From NCBI RefSeq assembly GCF_000018145.1, contig NC_009952.1:2604001-2668000 (forward strand): a stretch of DNA of 64,000 bases, written 5' to 3'. This document shows positions 26,035 to 33,776 of the stretch, piece by piece. This stretch comes from Dinoroseobacter shibae DFL 12 = DSM 16493 (lineage in GTDB: Bacteria > Pseudomonadota > Alphaproteobacteria > Rhodobacterales > Rhodobacteraceae). A program made the translations under genes and the position numbers. Positions within the stretch are counted from its first letter, which is position 1; each line of letters opens with the position of its first letter. The notes under the pieces are model-generated. The model ran no database searches and was not told where the DNA came from. It saw only the letters and a list, made by a program, of their open reading frames with translations.

Positions 26035-26062
26035 TTGTTGCAGCGCAGCATACGCGTATATT
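26035..26062 (+). promoter_or_regulatory. Promoter of the cuckoo-type sRNA
   Basis: TTGTTG (26035-26040), a 16-nt spacer and TATATT (26057-26062) make a good -35/-10 pair on the plus strand. The nine-base sequence GGAATTGCA occurs twice just upstream (25980 and 26003). The only downstream product is the double-hairpin RNA. Confidence 0.55.
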
Positions 26063-26068
26063 CAACCT

Positions 26069-26222
26069 CAACAACGGGCGGCGATGACACGAACTTCGAA
26101 GCCCAGCGGTGCAGACCCAAGCGTAAGCACCGCGAACCAGATCAGAAAGCCCCTCCTCCTCCCTGGGTTTTCTGTAATATGCGGCGGCGCTTTCCTCCTC
26201 CCTAGCGTCGCCGCTTTTTTTT
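26069..26222 (+). ncRNA. Cuckoo/CcsR-like sRNA with two anti-Shine-Dalgarno hairpins
   Basis: Two adjacent hairpins both display CCTCCTCCC-type loops complementary to ribosome-binding sites. Hairpin 1: CAGAAAGCCC (26143-26152) pairs over 10 positions with GGGTTTTCTG (26165-26174), loop CTCCTCCTCCCT. Hairpin 2: GCGGCGGCGCT (26181-26191) pairs with AGCGTCGCCGC (26204-26214), loop TTCCTCCTCCCT, then eight T. Paired hairpins with CUCCUCCC loops define the cuckoo RNA family of Rhodobacteraceae (CcsR RNAs of R. sphaeroides, linked to stress responses). In many cuckoo loci a DUF1127 gene precedes the RNA; none is visible here. The 3' end is firm, the 5' end follows from the promoter guess. Confidence 0.8.
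26181..26222 (+). terminator. Intrinsic terminator of the cuckoo-type sRNA
   Basis: An 11-bp GC-rich stem (one G-U pair) with a 12-nt loop is followed by eight T residues. The terminator hairpin doubles as the second anti-Shine-Dalgarno hairpin. Confidence 0.88.
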
Positions 26223-26247
26223 GCCCGATCGCCACCCGACGCCAAGC

Positions 26248-26703
26248 TCAGCAAGCCCGCGCATCCTTGGGACTGTCCATTACCACATAGGATGTCAGGC
26301 TGGAGACCTGCGGCAGCGTGCCCAGCACATCGGTGTGAAACGTCTTGTAAGCGGCGAGATCCGCCACCTCCACCCGCAGCAGGTATTCCACCGTGCCGGT
26401 CACGTTGTGGCACTCCCGCACCTCTGGCGCATTGGCGACCGCCCGCTCGAACCCGGTCTGGTCGGCCTTTGTATGCTCCGACAGTCCCACCGCGATATAG
26501 ACGGTAAACCCCTGCCCCAGCGCCGCGCGGTTCAGCACCGCCTTGTAGCCCTGGATGATTCCCGTGCGCTCCAACTCCTGAACCCGGCGCAGGCAGGCCG
26601 AGGGCGAAAGCCCCACGCGCTCCGCCAGGTCGAGATTGCTGAGCCGGCCATCGCAGCTCAGCTCATGCAATATCCTTTCGTTGATCTGGTCCAATTTCGC
26701 CAT
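26248..26703 (-). CDS. Lrp/AsnC-family transcriptional regulator
   Basis: This 151-residue regulator has an N-terminal winged helix (MAKLDQINERILHELSCDGR, then LDLAERVGLSPSACLRRVQE) and a C-terminal RAM ligand-binding domain (GTVEYLLRVEVADLAAYKTF). Lrp-type regulators sense amino acids. It is divergent from a LysE-type exporter 72 bp away, a common pairing in which the regulator activates the exporter when its substrate accumulates. Start chosen as the ATG beginning MAKLDQINE; the upstream frame is open but overlaps the exporter. Confidence 0.93.
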   Translation of the reverse strand: MAKLDQINERILHELSCDGRLSNLDLAERVGLSPSACLRRVQELERTGIIQGYKAVLNRAALGQGFTVYIAVGLSEHTKADQTGFERAVANAPEVRECHNVTGTVEYLLRVEVADLAAYKTFHTDVLGTLPQVSSLTSYVVMDSPKDARAC

Positions 26704-26760
26704 GAGTTGCAAACTTTTCGGTTTCTGTGCGATCTTCGCAATACAATTCGGCGCCCCAAG

Positions 26761-26774
26761 GCGCAAGGTTGCGC
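26761..26774. promoter_or_regulatory. Inverted repeat before the LysE-type gene
   Basis: GCGCAA (26761-26766) and TTGCGC (26769-26774) form a perfect inverted repeat with a two-base centre, ending one base before the exporter ATG. The place fits control of the divergent pair, though the site overlaps the ribosome-binding region. Confidence 0.35.
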
Positions 26775-26775
26775 A

Positions 26776-27372
26776 ATGACACTGGATACACTCCTCGCCC
26801 TCATGGCCTTCGCGCTGGTCTCTTCGATCACGCCGGGGCCGAACAACCTCATGGTGCTGACCTCGGGGGCCAATTTCGGGATGCGCCGCACCCTTCCGCA
26901 CCTGCTGGGCATCAGCCTGGGCCATGCCTTCATGGTGCTGCTGCTGGGGCTGGGCCTTGGCGAGGTGTTCGTCGCCTGGCCCCCGGCCCACACCCTCCTG
27001 AAGGCTGCCAGCCTTGCCTACATGCTCTGGCTCGCCTGGAAGATCGCCCATGCCGCCGCCCCCGAGGGCGGGGCAGGCACAGGCAAACCCTTCACATTCT
27101 TGCAGGCCGCCGCGTTCCAATGGGTCAATCCCAAGGCCTGGATCATGGGGGTGACGGCGGTGACGGTCTACGCCGCCCCCGGGGGCGGGGCGCTGGGGGC
27201 GGCCCTGGTGGCGCTGGCGTTTTGCGCCACGAACTTCCCTTCGGTTTCGGTCTGGGCCTGGATGGGCACGCAAGTCGCCCGCTGGCTGCGCGACCCCGCA
27301 CGGCTGCGCGCCTTCAACTGGACCATGGCGGTGCTGCTCATCGCCTCGATGGTGCCGGTCCTGTTCGGATAG
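26776..27372 (+). CDS. LysE/RhtB-family amino-acid exporter
   Basis: This 198-residue inner-membrane protein with about five to six hydrophobic helices begins MTLDTLLALMAFALVSSITP and continues GPNNLMVLTSGANFGMRRTL; 'SITPGPNNL' is the LysE/RhtB signature. It also has NPKAWIMGVTAV, another conserved family element. The Lrp-type regulator divergent from it suggests export of an amino acid; the substrate cannot be told. Confidence 0.92.
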   Translation: MTLDTLLALMAFALVSSITPGPNNLMVLTSGANFGMRRTLPHLLGISLGHAFMVLLLGLGLGEVFVAWPPAHTLLKAASLAYMLWLAWKIAHAAAPEGGAGTGKPFTFLQAAAFQWVNPKAWIMGVTAVTVYAAPGGGALGAALVALAFCATNFPSVSVWAWMGTQVARWLRDPARLRAFNWTMAVLLIASMVPVLFG

Positions 27373-27378
27373 CGGCGC

Positions 27379-28347
27379 CTAGGACACGATCAGGCCGCCC
27401 ACCCCGCGCACCTTTTCGCGCAGGAACGGGATGAACCGCGAGATGCGGGCCGGAACGACAATCGCCGGCTGGCGCACCGCATAGAGCGGGAACGCGTCCT
27501 GCGTGTAATCCGGCAGGATCTCGACCACCTCGCCCGCGGCGATCAGGTCGGAAAAGGCCCATCGCGGCCCGCTATGGATACCCGCCCCCGCGCGCACCGC
27601 CGCCACGGCCGACCGCACCGCGTTGATCGCGATGCCGTTGCTGCGCCGCACCTCGACCACCTGCCCCTCCGGCGATCGCAGCTTCAGCGGGGCATTGCGA
27701 TTGCCGGGGACAAAGAAGATCGCGGGATGCGCCAGCAGATCCGAAGGCGTCCGCGGCGCCCCGTGAGCCTCCACGTAGGCACGCGAGGCCACCAGAACCC
27801 GGGGCAGTTCGGCCAGCTTGGTGGCGATCAGGCTGCTGTCGGGCAGCTTGCCCGCCCGGATCGCCACGTCGATCTCGTTGGCGCCCATGTCCACGAAGCC
27901 GCTGGCCAGCACCAGGTCGAACTCCACCGCCGGATGCCGCGCGCGGAACTCCAGCAGCCAGGGCGCCAGGAACTCCTGCCCGAAATCGATCGCCGCTGTC
28001 ACCCGCAAGAGCCCCGAGGGCGTATCGGTCTCGCCGCCGATTTCCGCCTCCAGCGCTTCCAGCTGGTCGATGATCGCCCGCAGCCGCGCGTAATAGGCCC
28101 GCCCCTGCGCCGTGGGCCGGGTGGCATTGCCGCTGCGCCGAACCAGCTTGGCGTTCAGTCGCGCCTCGAGCTGCGCCACCCGACGCGAGATACCCGACGG
28201 GTCCTGCCCCAGCGCCCGGGCCGCTGCCCGAACCGAGCCGGTCTCCACCACTTTCAGGAACGCCATCTCGCTCGCATTACGCATGAGGTGTTGTGAAATA
28301 CGCAACATCAGGTTGTCAATACCGCGGCTGCCGCGGGAAAACCCCAT
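27379..28347 (-). CDS. LysR-family transcriptional regulator
   Basis: This 322-residue LysR regulator has an N-terminal HTH (MAFLKVVETGSVRAAARALG, then QDPSGISRRVAQLEARLNAK) and a periplasmic-binding-fold effector domain (LRVTAAIDFGQEFLAPWLLE). The start at 28347 has a GAGAGATAGG stretch just upstream; later ATGs at 28308 and 28284 lack one. It is divergent from the Tat-SDR gene, which it probably controls. Effector unknown. Confidence 0.9.
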   Translation of the reverse strand: MGFSRGSRGIDNLMLRISQHLMRNASEMAFLKVVETGSVRAAARALGQDPSGISRRVAQLEARLNAKLVRRSGNATRPTAQGRAYYARLRAIIDQLEALEAEIGGETDTPSGLLRVTAAIDFGQEFLAPWLLEFRARHPAVEFDLVLASGFVDMGANEIDVAIRAGKLPDSSLIATKLAELPRVLVASRAYVEAHGAPRTPSDLLAHPAIFFVPGNRNAPLKLRSPEGQVVEVRRSNGIAINAVRSAVAAVRAGAGIHSGPRWAFSDLIAAGEVVEILPDYTQDAFPLYAVRQPAIVVPARISRFIPFLREKVRGVGGLIVS

Positions 28348-28407
28348 CGCCTATCTCTCAATCATCGCCGCAGGAACAGGCCCGCGGCCCAAACAGGAGA
28401 GATCGAC

Positions 28408-29268
28408 ATGACCCAGACCGGACCTGACCTGTCCCGCCGCGCCACCCTTCTGGGGCTCGGCGCCACCGGGCTCACCGGCGCCACTGTCACCGCCGCAACC
28501 GCCCAGACCGCGCCCTCCCGCCCCTTGGCGGGCAAGGTCGCCATCGTGTCCGGGGCACGCAACAACATGGGGCGGGCCTTCGCTATCAAGATGGGCGAGA
28601 TGGGCGCCGACGTGGTGGTCCATTACCACCGGGCGGAAACCCTCGACCAGGCCGAAGACACCGCCCGGCTGGTCGAGGCCGCAGGCGGGCGCGCAGCCCT
28701 GACCATGGGGAATCTTGGCCAAGTCGAGAACGTGCGCGCCATGTACGACACCGCCGAGCAAGCCTTCGGCGGGGTGGATATCGTGATCAATAACGCAGGC
28801 GCCATCCTCAAGAAACCGATGGCGGAATTCACCGATGCCGAGTTCGAGCAACTCGACGCGATCAACAACCGGGCCCTGTTCTATTCCCTGCGCGAAGCCG
28901 CCCTGCGGATGCGCGACGGCGGGCGGATCATCAACATCGGCACCTCGCTGAAGGCCGGGGCCGCGCCAGGCTACACGATCTATTCCGGCACCAAGGCCCC
29001 GGTGGAGGAATACTCCCGCATGCTCGCCAAGGAGTTGGGGCCGCGCCTTATTACCGTGAACACCATCGCCCCGGGCCCCGTGGACACGCCGTTCTTCCAC
29101 GCCCAAGAAACCGAGCAGAGCGCAGCATTCGCAGCGCGGCTCTCGACCGAGCAGCGGCTGGGCCGGATCGAGGATATCGCGCCTCTCGCGGGCTTTCTCG
29201 CCAGTCCCGAGAGCCAGTGGATCAACGGCCAGACCGTCTGGATCAACGGCGGCTACCTGACCCGCTGA
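28408..29268 (+). CDS. Short-chain dehydrogenase/reductase with Tat signal
   Basis: This 286-residue SDR has a Rossmann core (KVAIVSGARNNMGRAFAIKM, VDIVINNAGAILKKP) and the catalytic Tyr-X3-Lys at IYSGTKAPVEEYSRMLAKEL near residue 192. It is unusual in having a twin-arginine-like N-terminus (LSRRATLLGLGATGLTGATV, then AATAQTAPS), so the folded, cofactor-loaded enzyme would be exported. The coenzyme-binding turn is SGARNNMG rather than the usual TGXXXGXG. The substrate is unknown. It is divergent from a LysR gene and followed by a small membrane ORF. Confidence 0.85.
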   Translation: MTQTGPDLSRRATLLGLGATGLTGATVTAATAQTAPSRPLAGKVAIVSGARNNMGRAFAIKMGEMGADVVVHYHRAETLDQAEDTARLVEAAGGRAALTMGNLGQVENVRAMYDTAEQAFGGVDIVINNAGAILKKPMAEFTDAEFEQLDAINNRALFYSLREAALRMRDGGRIINIGTSLKAGAAPGYTIYSGTKAPVEEYSRMLAKELGPRLITVNTIAPGPVDTPFFHAQETEQSAAFAARLSTEQRLGRIEDIAPLAGFLASPESQWINGQTVWINGGYLTR

Positions 29269-29359
29269 CAGGCCCGCCCGATCCTCTCGCCCCCGCCCCG
29301 CGACGCACATCCGGGCGGGGGCGGCGACCCCCCGACACCAAACCGACAGGAGACAGGCC

Positions 29360-29482
29360 ATGAGCCACCAAGACGCCAAAAACCGCACCGCTTATCGCCG
29401 GATCGCCCTGCGCAGCCTCGCCACGTTTTCCGGGCTGGTTCTGGCCCAGACCCTCGCGGCCGGGCTGGTGTTTTCCCTCTGA
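29360..29482 (+). CDS. Small single-helix membrane protein
   Basis: This 40-residue ORF reads MSHQDAKNRTAYRRIALRSL and then ATFSGLVLAQTLAAGLVFSL. A basic N-terminus is followed by one hydrophobic helix, so it would be a short inner-membrane protein. A CAGGAGACAGG site precedes the ATG, giving good support for translation. It lies 91 nt after the SDR gene and is probably co-transcribed. No family is recognised. Confidence 0.55.
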   Translation: MSHQDAKNRTAYRRIALRSLATFSGLVLAQTLAAGLVFSL

Positions 29483-29497
29483 TCCCGCCACGGCGCC

Positions 29498-29589
29498 CAA
29501 GCCCGTTCGAACGGGCTTGAGCACGCGATTTGCAAATCGCGTTGCAAGCGCCTTCCAAGGCGCTTGTCCAAGCCGCTTCGAAGCGGCTT
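29498..29589. repeat. Array of four tandem palindromes
   Basis: Four strong palindromes follow each other with centres 23-24 bp apart. Unit 1 (29498-29519) is a perfect 22-bp palindrome with half CAAGCCCGTTC. Unit 2 (29523-29542) has half ACGCGATTTG. Unit 3 (29545-29566) has arms CAAGCGCCTT and AAGGCGCTTG with centre CC. Unit 4 (29570-29589) has half AAGCCGCTTC. Units 1, 3 and 4 share the AAGC...GCTT ends. They follow the small ORF and precede the EthD-like gene. Each could fold as a hairpin on either strand. No T-run follows, so this is not a simple terminator. Confidence 0.85.
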
Positions 29590-29706
29590 CTCCCGCCTCA
29601 GCCGCCGCGCTTTGCGCCGGACAACCAGAACGTCCCGCTTGTCGCGCCCCGCTGATTGGCTACGGTGATGTCCGTCGGCACACCGCCGAATGAGGAGGAC
29701 GCCCCC

Positions 29707-30015
29707 ATGCCCATGACCCTGCAAGTGCTCTACCCCACCGAAGGTGGTACCAGCTTCGATTATGCCTATTACACCGGCAAACACATGGAGATCGTAACCG
29801 AACACATGTCCGCGCATTTCGACAGCGTGCTGGTGACCCGCGGCCTCGCGGGCGGCCCCGACACCCCGCCCGGCTTCCACGCGGTCGCCACCTTCACCTT
29901 CGCCGACCAGGCCGCGCTCGACGCCTGCCTTGCTGCCGCGGGTCCTGCGGTCGGGGACATCCCGAATTTCTACAGCGGTCAGCCCCAGATGCTCATCGGC
30001 GAACAGATCGGCTGA
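29707..30015 (+). CDS. EthD-family small protein
   Basis: This 102-residue protein (MPMTLQVLYPTEGGTSFDYA, then YYTGKHMEIVTEHM) matches the EthD-like alpha+beta barrel family ('lyp...FD..YY..tH'). EthD proteins are needed for ether degradation in Rhodococcus, but most relatives have no known role. GAGGAGG precedes the ATG by about 8 nt, favouring this start over an earlier one at 29656. Confidence 0.85.
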   Translation: MPMTLQVLYPTEGGTSFDYAYYTGKHMEIVTEHMSAHFDSVLVTRGLAGGPDTPPGFHAVATFTFADQAALDACLAAAGPAVGDIPNFYSGQPQMLIGEQIG

Positions 30016-30051
30016 CCGGCGCGCGGACGGGGTGTCGGGCAGGCGCGCCGC

Positions 30052-32463
30052 TCAGAACGGCACGTCATCCGCCCTGTCCGCCGCAACCACGAATTTCGCC
30101 ACCAGCTTCTTGACCCCGGCCTTGTCGAAGGCGACCTCCAGCTTGTCGCCTTCGATCCCCGTCACCGCGCCGTAGCCGAATTTCTGGTGAAACACCCGGT
30201 CGCCGAGCCCATGGGCCGGCACCGCCGTCGCGTCGATCACCATGTTGCGCGCCTCGCGCGGCTGGCTCGTGCCCCGTGCGCCCGCGCGCGCCTGCATCCG
30301 CCGCCAACCTGGCGAATTGTAGACATTCGCCTCCGCCGCCTTGGTTTCCAGTTGGGAGCCGGCAAAGACCCCGTCCGGCATTGCCCCCGGCGCAGCCGCG
30401 CCATAGCCGCCGCCATAAAGCCCCGGCGGGGTCAGCACCTCGACATGGGCCTCGGGCAGCTCGTCGATGAACCGCGAGGGCATTTGATCCTGCCATCGAC
30501 CAAAGACTCTCCTGTTGCTCGCGAAAGAGATAGTGCAGAGTTCCTCGGCGCGAGTGATGCCGACGTAGGCCAAGCGGCGCTCCTCATCGGCTTCTCGGCC
30601 TATTTCGACCTTGCCTGTCTGATCGTCTATCGAACGTTGCGACGGGAATATGCCGTCCTCCCAGCCCGGCAGGAACACGGCCGGAAACTCCAGCCCCTTG
30701 GCCGCGTGCAGGGTCATGATCGACACCTGCGGCCCCGCATCGCCCTTGTCGTTGTCCATGACCAGCGAAACATGCTCCAGGAACCCCTGCAGGTTCTCGA
30801 ACCCCTCCAGGGCCTTAACCAGTTCCTTGAGGTTCTCCAGCCGCCCCGGCGCCTCCGGCGTCTTGTCGTTCTGCCAATGGGTGGTGTAGCCGCTCTCGTC
30901 CAGGATCACCTGGGCCAGCTCCACATGGTTCGCACCGTCCCGCGCCGCCGCCGACCAGCGGTCCAACCCGTCGATCAGCAGCCGCAATTCCGCGGCCCCC
31001 TTGCCGCCCAGCCCCTTGGCCGCCAGCAATATCCGCGCGCCTTCCTTGAGCGGCACGCCATTGGCCCGCGCGGCCGCCTGGATCTTCGCTTGGGCCTTGT
31101 CGCCCAGACCCCGCTTGGGGGTGTTCACGATCCTCTCGAAGGCCAGGTCGTCCTCGGGGCTGGTGACCACGCGGAAATAGGCCATGGCATCACGGATCTC
31201 CATCCGCTCGTAGAACCGCGGGCCACCGATCACCTTGTAAGGCAGCCCGATGGTCAGGAACCGGTCCTCGAAGGCGCGCATCTGGTGGGAGGCACGCACG
31301 AGGATCGCGATCTCGTTCAACGCGAAGGGCCGCATCCCGCGCGTGCCGTTCTGCATCGACTCGATCTCTTCACCGATCCAGCGGGCCTCTTCATCCCCGT
31401 CCCAATGGCCGATCAGGCGGACCTTCTCGCCCTCTTGCGCATCGGTCCACAGCTCCTTGCCGAGCCGCCCCTTGTTGCCGGAAATCACCCCGGAGGCCGC
31501 GGCCAGGATATGGGGGGTGGAGCGATAATTCTGCTCCAGCCGGATGACAAGCGCGCCGGGGAAATCCTTCTCGAAGCGCAGGATGTTGCCCACCTCGGCC
31601 CCGCGCCAGCCATAGATCGACTGGTCGTCATCACCCACGCAGCAGATATTCTTGTGCCCGCCCGCCAGAAGCCGCAGCCAGAGATACTGCGCGACGTTCG
31701 TATCCTGGTACTCGTCCACCAGGATGTAGCGGAACCAGCGCTGGTACTGCGCCAGCACGTCCTCGTGTTTCTGGAATATCCCCACCACATGCAGCAGCAG
31801 ATCGCCGAAATCCGTGGCATTCAGGGTCTTCAGCCGCTCCTGATAAGCGGCATACAACTCCACCCCGCGGGAATTGAAGGCCGACGCCTCGGCGGCGGGC
31901 ACCGCATCCGGCGCCCAGGCGCGGTTCTTCCAGCCATCGATGATGTGCGCCAGCTGCCGCGCGGGCCAGCGTTTCTCGTCGATATTCTCGGCGACGATGA
32001 TCTGCTTGAGCAGCCGGACCTGGTCGTCGGTGTCCAGAATGGTGAAGTTCGACTTCAACCCCACTAGTTCCGCATGCCGGCGCAGCAGCTTCACGCCGAT
32101 CGCGTGGAAGGTGCCGAGCCAGGGCATCCCCTCCACCGGCTGGTTCATCAGGGTCGCCACCCGCTCCTTCATCTCGCGGGCGGCCTTGTTGGTGAAGGTC
32201 ACCGCCAGGATCTCGTTCGGCCGCGCCGTCCCTGTCAGCAGCAGATGCGCGATCCGGCATGTCAGCGCCTTGGTCTTGCCCGTGCCCGCGCCTGCGAGCA
32301 TCAGAACCGGACCGTCGAGCGATTCAACCGCCTGCCGCTGGGCCGGGTTCAACGTGTCGAGATAGGGGGCCGCCCGCGCCCCTGCGGCCTGTGCTCGGGC
32401 GCGCGCCGACAGGGACAGGGCCGCGCCCTTCTCGAACGCATCGGAGTCGTCAAAACTGTTCAT
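30052..32463 (-). CDS. uvrD: ATP-dependent DNA helicase UvrD/PcrA
   Basis: This superfamily 1 helicase of about 803 residues acts in nucleotide-excision and mismatch repair. Motifs in order: LNPAQRQAVESLDGPVLMLA with AGAGTGKT (Walker A) near residue 57, TFTNKAAREM, DEYQDTN (Walker B), GDDDQSIYGWRGA, LEQNYRS and ITRAEEL. The C-terminus (GLGDRVFHQKFGYGAVTGIE) is the Tudor-like tail of UvrD/PcrA that binds RNA polymerase. The frame is open further upstream to 33708, but that part is antisense to the lactate-dehydrogenase-like gene, so I use the ATG of MNSFDDSDAF. An ATG at 32475 is an alternative. Confidence 0.95.
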   Translation of the reverse strand: MNSFDDSDAFEKGAALSLSARARAQAAGARAAPYLDTLNPAQRQAVESLDGPVLMLAGAGTGKTKALTCRIAHLLLTGTARPNEILAVTFTNKAAREMKERVATLMNQPVEGMPWLGTFHAIGVKLLRRHAELVGLKSNFTILDTDDQVRLLKQIIVAENIDEKRWPARQLAHIIDGWKNRAWAPDAVPAAEASAFNSRGVELYAAYQERLKTLNATDFGDLLLHVVGIFQKHEDVLAQYQRWFRYILVDEYQDTNVAQYLWLRLLAGGHKNICCVGDDDQSIYGWRGAEVGNILRFEKDFPGALVIRLEQNYRSTPHILAAASGVISGNKGRLGKELWTDAQEGEKVRLIGHWDGDEEARWIGEEIESMQNGTRGMRPFALNEIAILVRASHQMRAFEDRFLTIGLPYKVIGGPRFYERMEIRDAMAYFRVVTSPEDDLAFERIVNTPKRGLGDKAQAKIQAAARANGVPLKEGARILLAAKGLGGKGAAELRLLIDGLDRWSAAARDGANHVELAQVILDESGYTTHWQNDKTPEAPGRLENLKELVKALEGFENLQGFLEHVSLVMDNDKGDAGPQVSIMTLHAAKGLEFPAVFLPGWEDGIFPSQRSIDDQTGKVEIGREADEERRLAYVGITRAEELCTISFASNRRVFGRWQDQMPSRFIDELPEAHVEVLTPPGLYGGGYGAAAPGAMPDGVFAGSQLETKAAEANVYNSPGWRRMQARAGARGTSQPREARNMVIDATAVPAHGLGDRVFHQKFGYGAVTGIEGDKLEVAFDKAGVKKLVAKFVVAADRADDVPF

Positions 32464-32565
32464 GCCTCTGACCATAGCGCGAAGCCCCCCGGGGGGAAAG
32501 CTATGTTCCACATCTGTTCGCAATTCCGTCATTGCGCAATCAGATGAATGGATTAGCAAGGGCGC

Positions 32566-33735
32566 ATGGATTTCGACACGACCCATCCGGCCATTTCCGA
32601 CCTGCGGCGCGCAGCACGGCGCCGCATCCCCGGCTTCGTGTTCGAATATCTCGACAGTGCCACGGGCGACCGCGAGATCGGGGTGCAGACCACGCGCGCG
32701 GCGCTCGACGCGATCCACCTGCTGCCCGGCATCCTGCACGGGCAGATCACGCCGGAGCTCGAAACACCACTGCTCGGCCAGACCTATGCCCGCCCCTTCG
32801 GCATCGCCCCCGTGGGCATGTCCGGGCTGATCTGGCCCGATGCGGAACGGCTCCTGGCCGCGGAGGCCGCGACCGCGCGCATTCCCTATGGCCTCTCGAC
32901 CGTGGCCACGCAGACGCCCGAACGGGTCGGCCCCGTGGCGGGCGAGATGGGCTGGTTCCAACTCTACCCCCCCGCCGACCCGGGCATTCGCGACGACATC
33001 ATGGCCCGCGCCCGCGCCTCCGGCTTCGGCACCCTGGTGCTGACCGTGGACGTGCCCGCCGACAGCCGCCGGGAGCGCCAGCGCCGTGCCAACCTGACCA
33101 TTCCGCCGAAGATCACCCCGCGCATGATCTTCCAGATGATCCTCCACCCGACCTGGGCCCTCGGGATGGCGCGGCACGGCACACCGTCGCTGAAACTCGC
33201 CGAGAGCTATGTCGAGAAAACGGGCGCTGCCAGCTACATGGCCCATGCGGGCAAGGCGATCCGGGGCGCGCCGGACTGGGCCTACCTGGACGCGGTGCGC
33301 GCGGGCTGGGACGGGCCGCTGGTGGTCAAGGGCGTGCTGCGACCCGAGGATGCGGTGCGCCTGCGCGCCGCCGGGGTCGACGCGATCTGGGTCTCGGACC
33401 ATTCCGCCCGGCAGTTCGAGGGCGGCCCCGGCGCCATCACCCAACTGCCCGCGATCCGCCGCGCGGTCGGCCCCGACTGCCCGGTGATCTACGACAGCGG
33501 GATCGAAGGCGGGCTCGACATCCTGCGCGCCGTGGGGCTGGGGGCGGATTTCGTCATGCTGGGCCGGGCGTGGCATTTCGCGCTCGCAGGCCTCGGCCCG
33601 GCAGGCGTGCGCCACCTGATCCACATCCTGACCCAGGACCTGGTCACGAACATGCAAATCTGCGGCATTGCCAAGCTCGCCGACTTCCGCGACCAATTGG
33701 CTACCCACTCCTACGGGGTTTCAGGACAGGCCTGA
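32566..33735 (+). CDS. FMN-dependent alpha-hydroxy-acid dehydrogenase (LldD-like)
   Basis: This 389-residue flavoenzyme of the L-lactate dehydrogenase/glycolate oxidase family oxidises an L-2-hydroxy acid to a 2-oxo acid. It has the N-terminal 'ipgfvfeYlDSatGdr' start, IAPVGMSGLIWPDAERLLAA, LVVKGVLRPEDAV and the active-site histidine in AIWVSDHSARQFEG near residue 278, with YDSGIEGGLDILRAVGLGAD holding the flavin phosphate. The usual N-H-G-G-R is here D-H-S-A-R, a variation near the active site. It lies just upstream of pyruvate carboxylase, which fits lactate use, but the substrate is not proven. Confidence 0.88.
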   Translation: MDFDTTHPAISDLRRAARRRIPGFVFEYLDSATGDREIGVQTTRAALDAIHLLPGILHGQITPELETPLLGQTYARPFGIAPVGMSGLIWPDAERLLAAEAATARIPYGLSTVATQTPERVGPVAGEMGWFQLYPPADPGIRDDIMARARASGFGTLVLTVDVPADSRRERQRRANLTIPPKITPRMIFQMILHPTWALGMARHGTPSLKLAESYVEKTGAASYMAHAGKAIRGAPDWAYLDAVRAGWDGPLVVKGVLRPEDAVRLRAAGVDAIWVSDHSARQFEGGPGAITQLPAIRRAVGPDCPVIYDSGIEGGLDILRAVGLGADFVMLGRAWHFALAGLGPAGVRHLIHILTQDLVTNMQICGIAKLADFRDQLATHSYGVSGQA

Positions 33736-33776
33736 ACGCCCTATACGGACAATAAAGTTTACCAATGAGGGCCTCC

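Noticed and set aside
26084-26290. Small plus-strand ORF across the cuckoo-type hairpins
   Set aside because: The frame runs through both hairpins and the terminator and past the T-run, has no ribosome-binding site, and the RNA structures explain the sequence better.
32464-33708. N-terminal extension of the UvrD frame
   Set aside because: It is antisense to the intact hydroxy-acid dehydrogenase gene and has no helicase features; UvrD starts at 32463.
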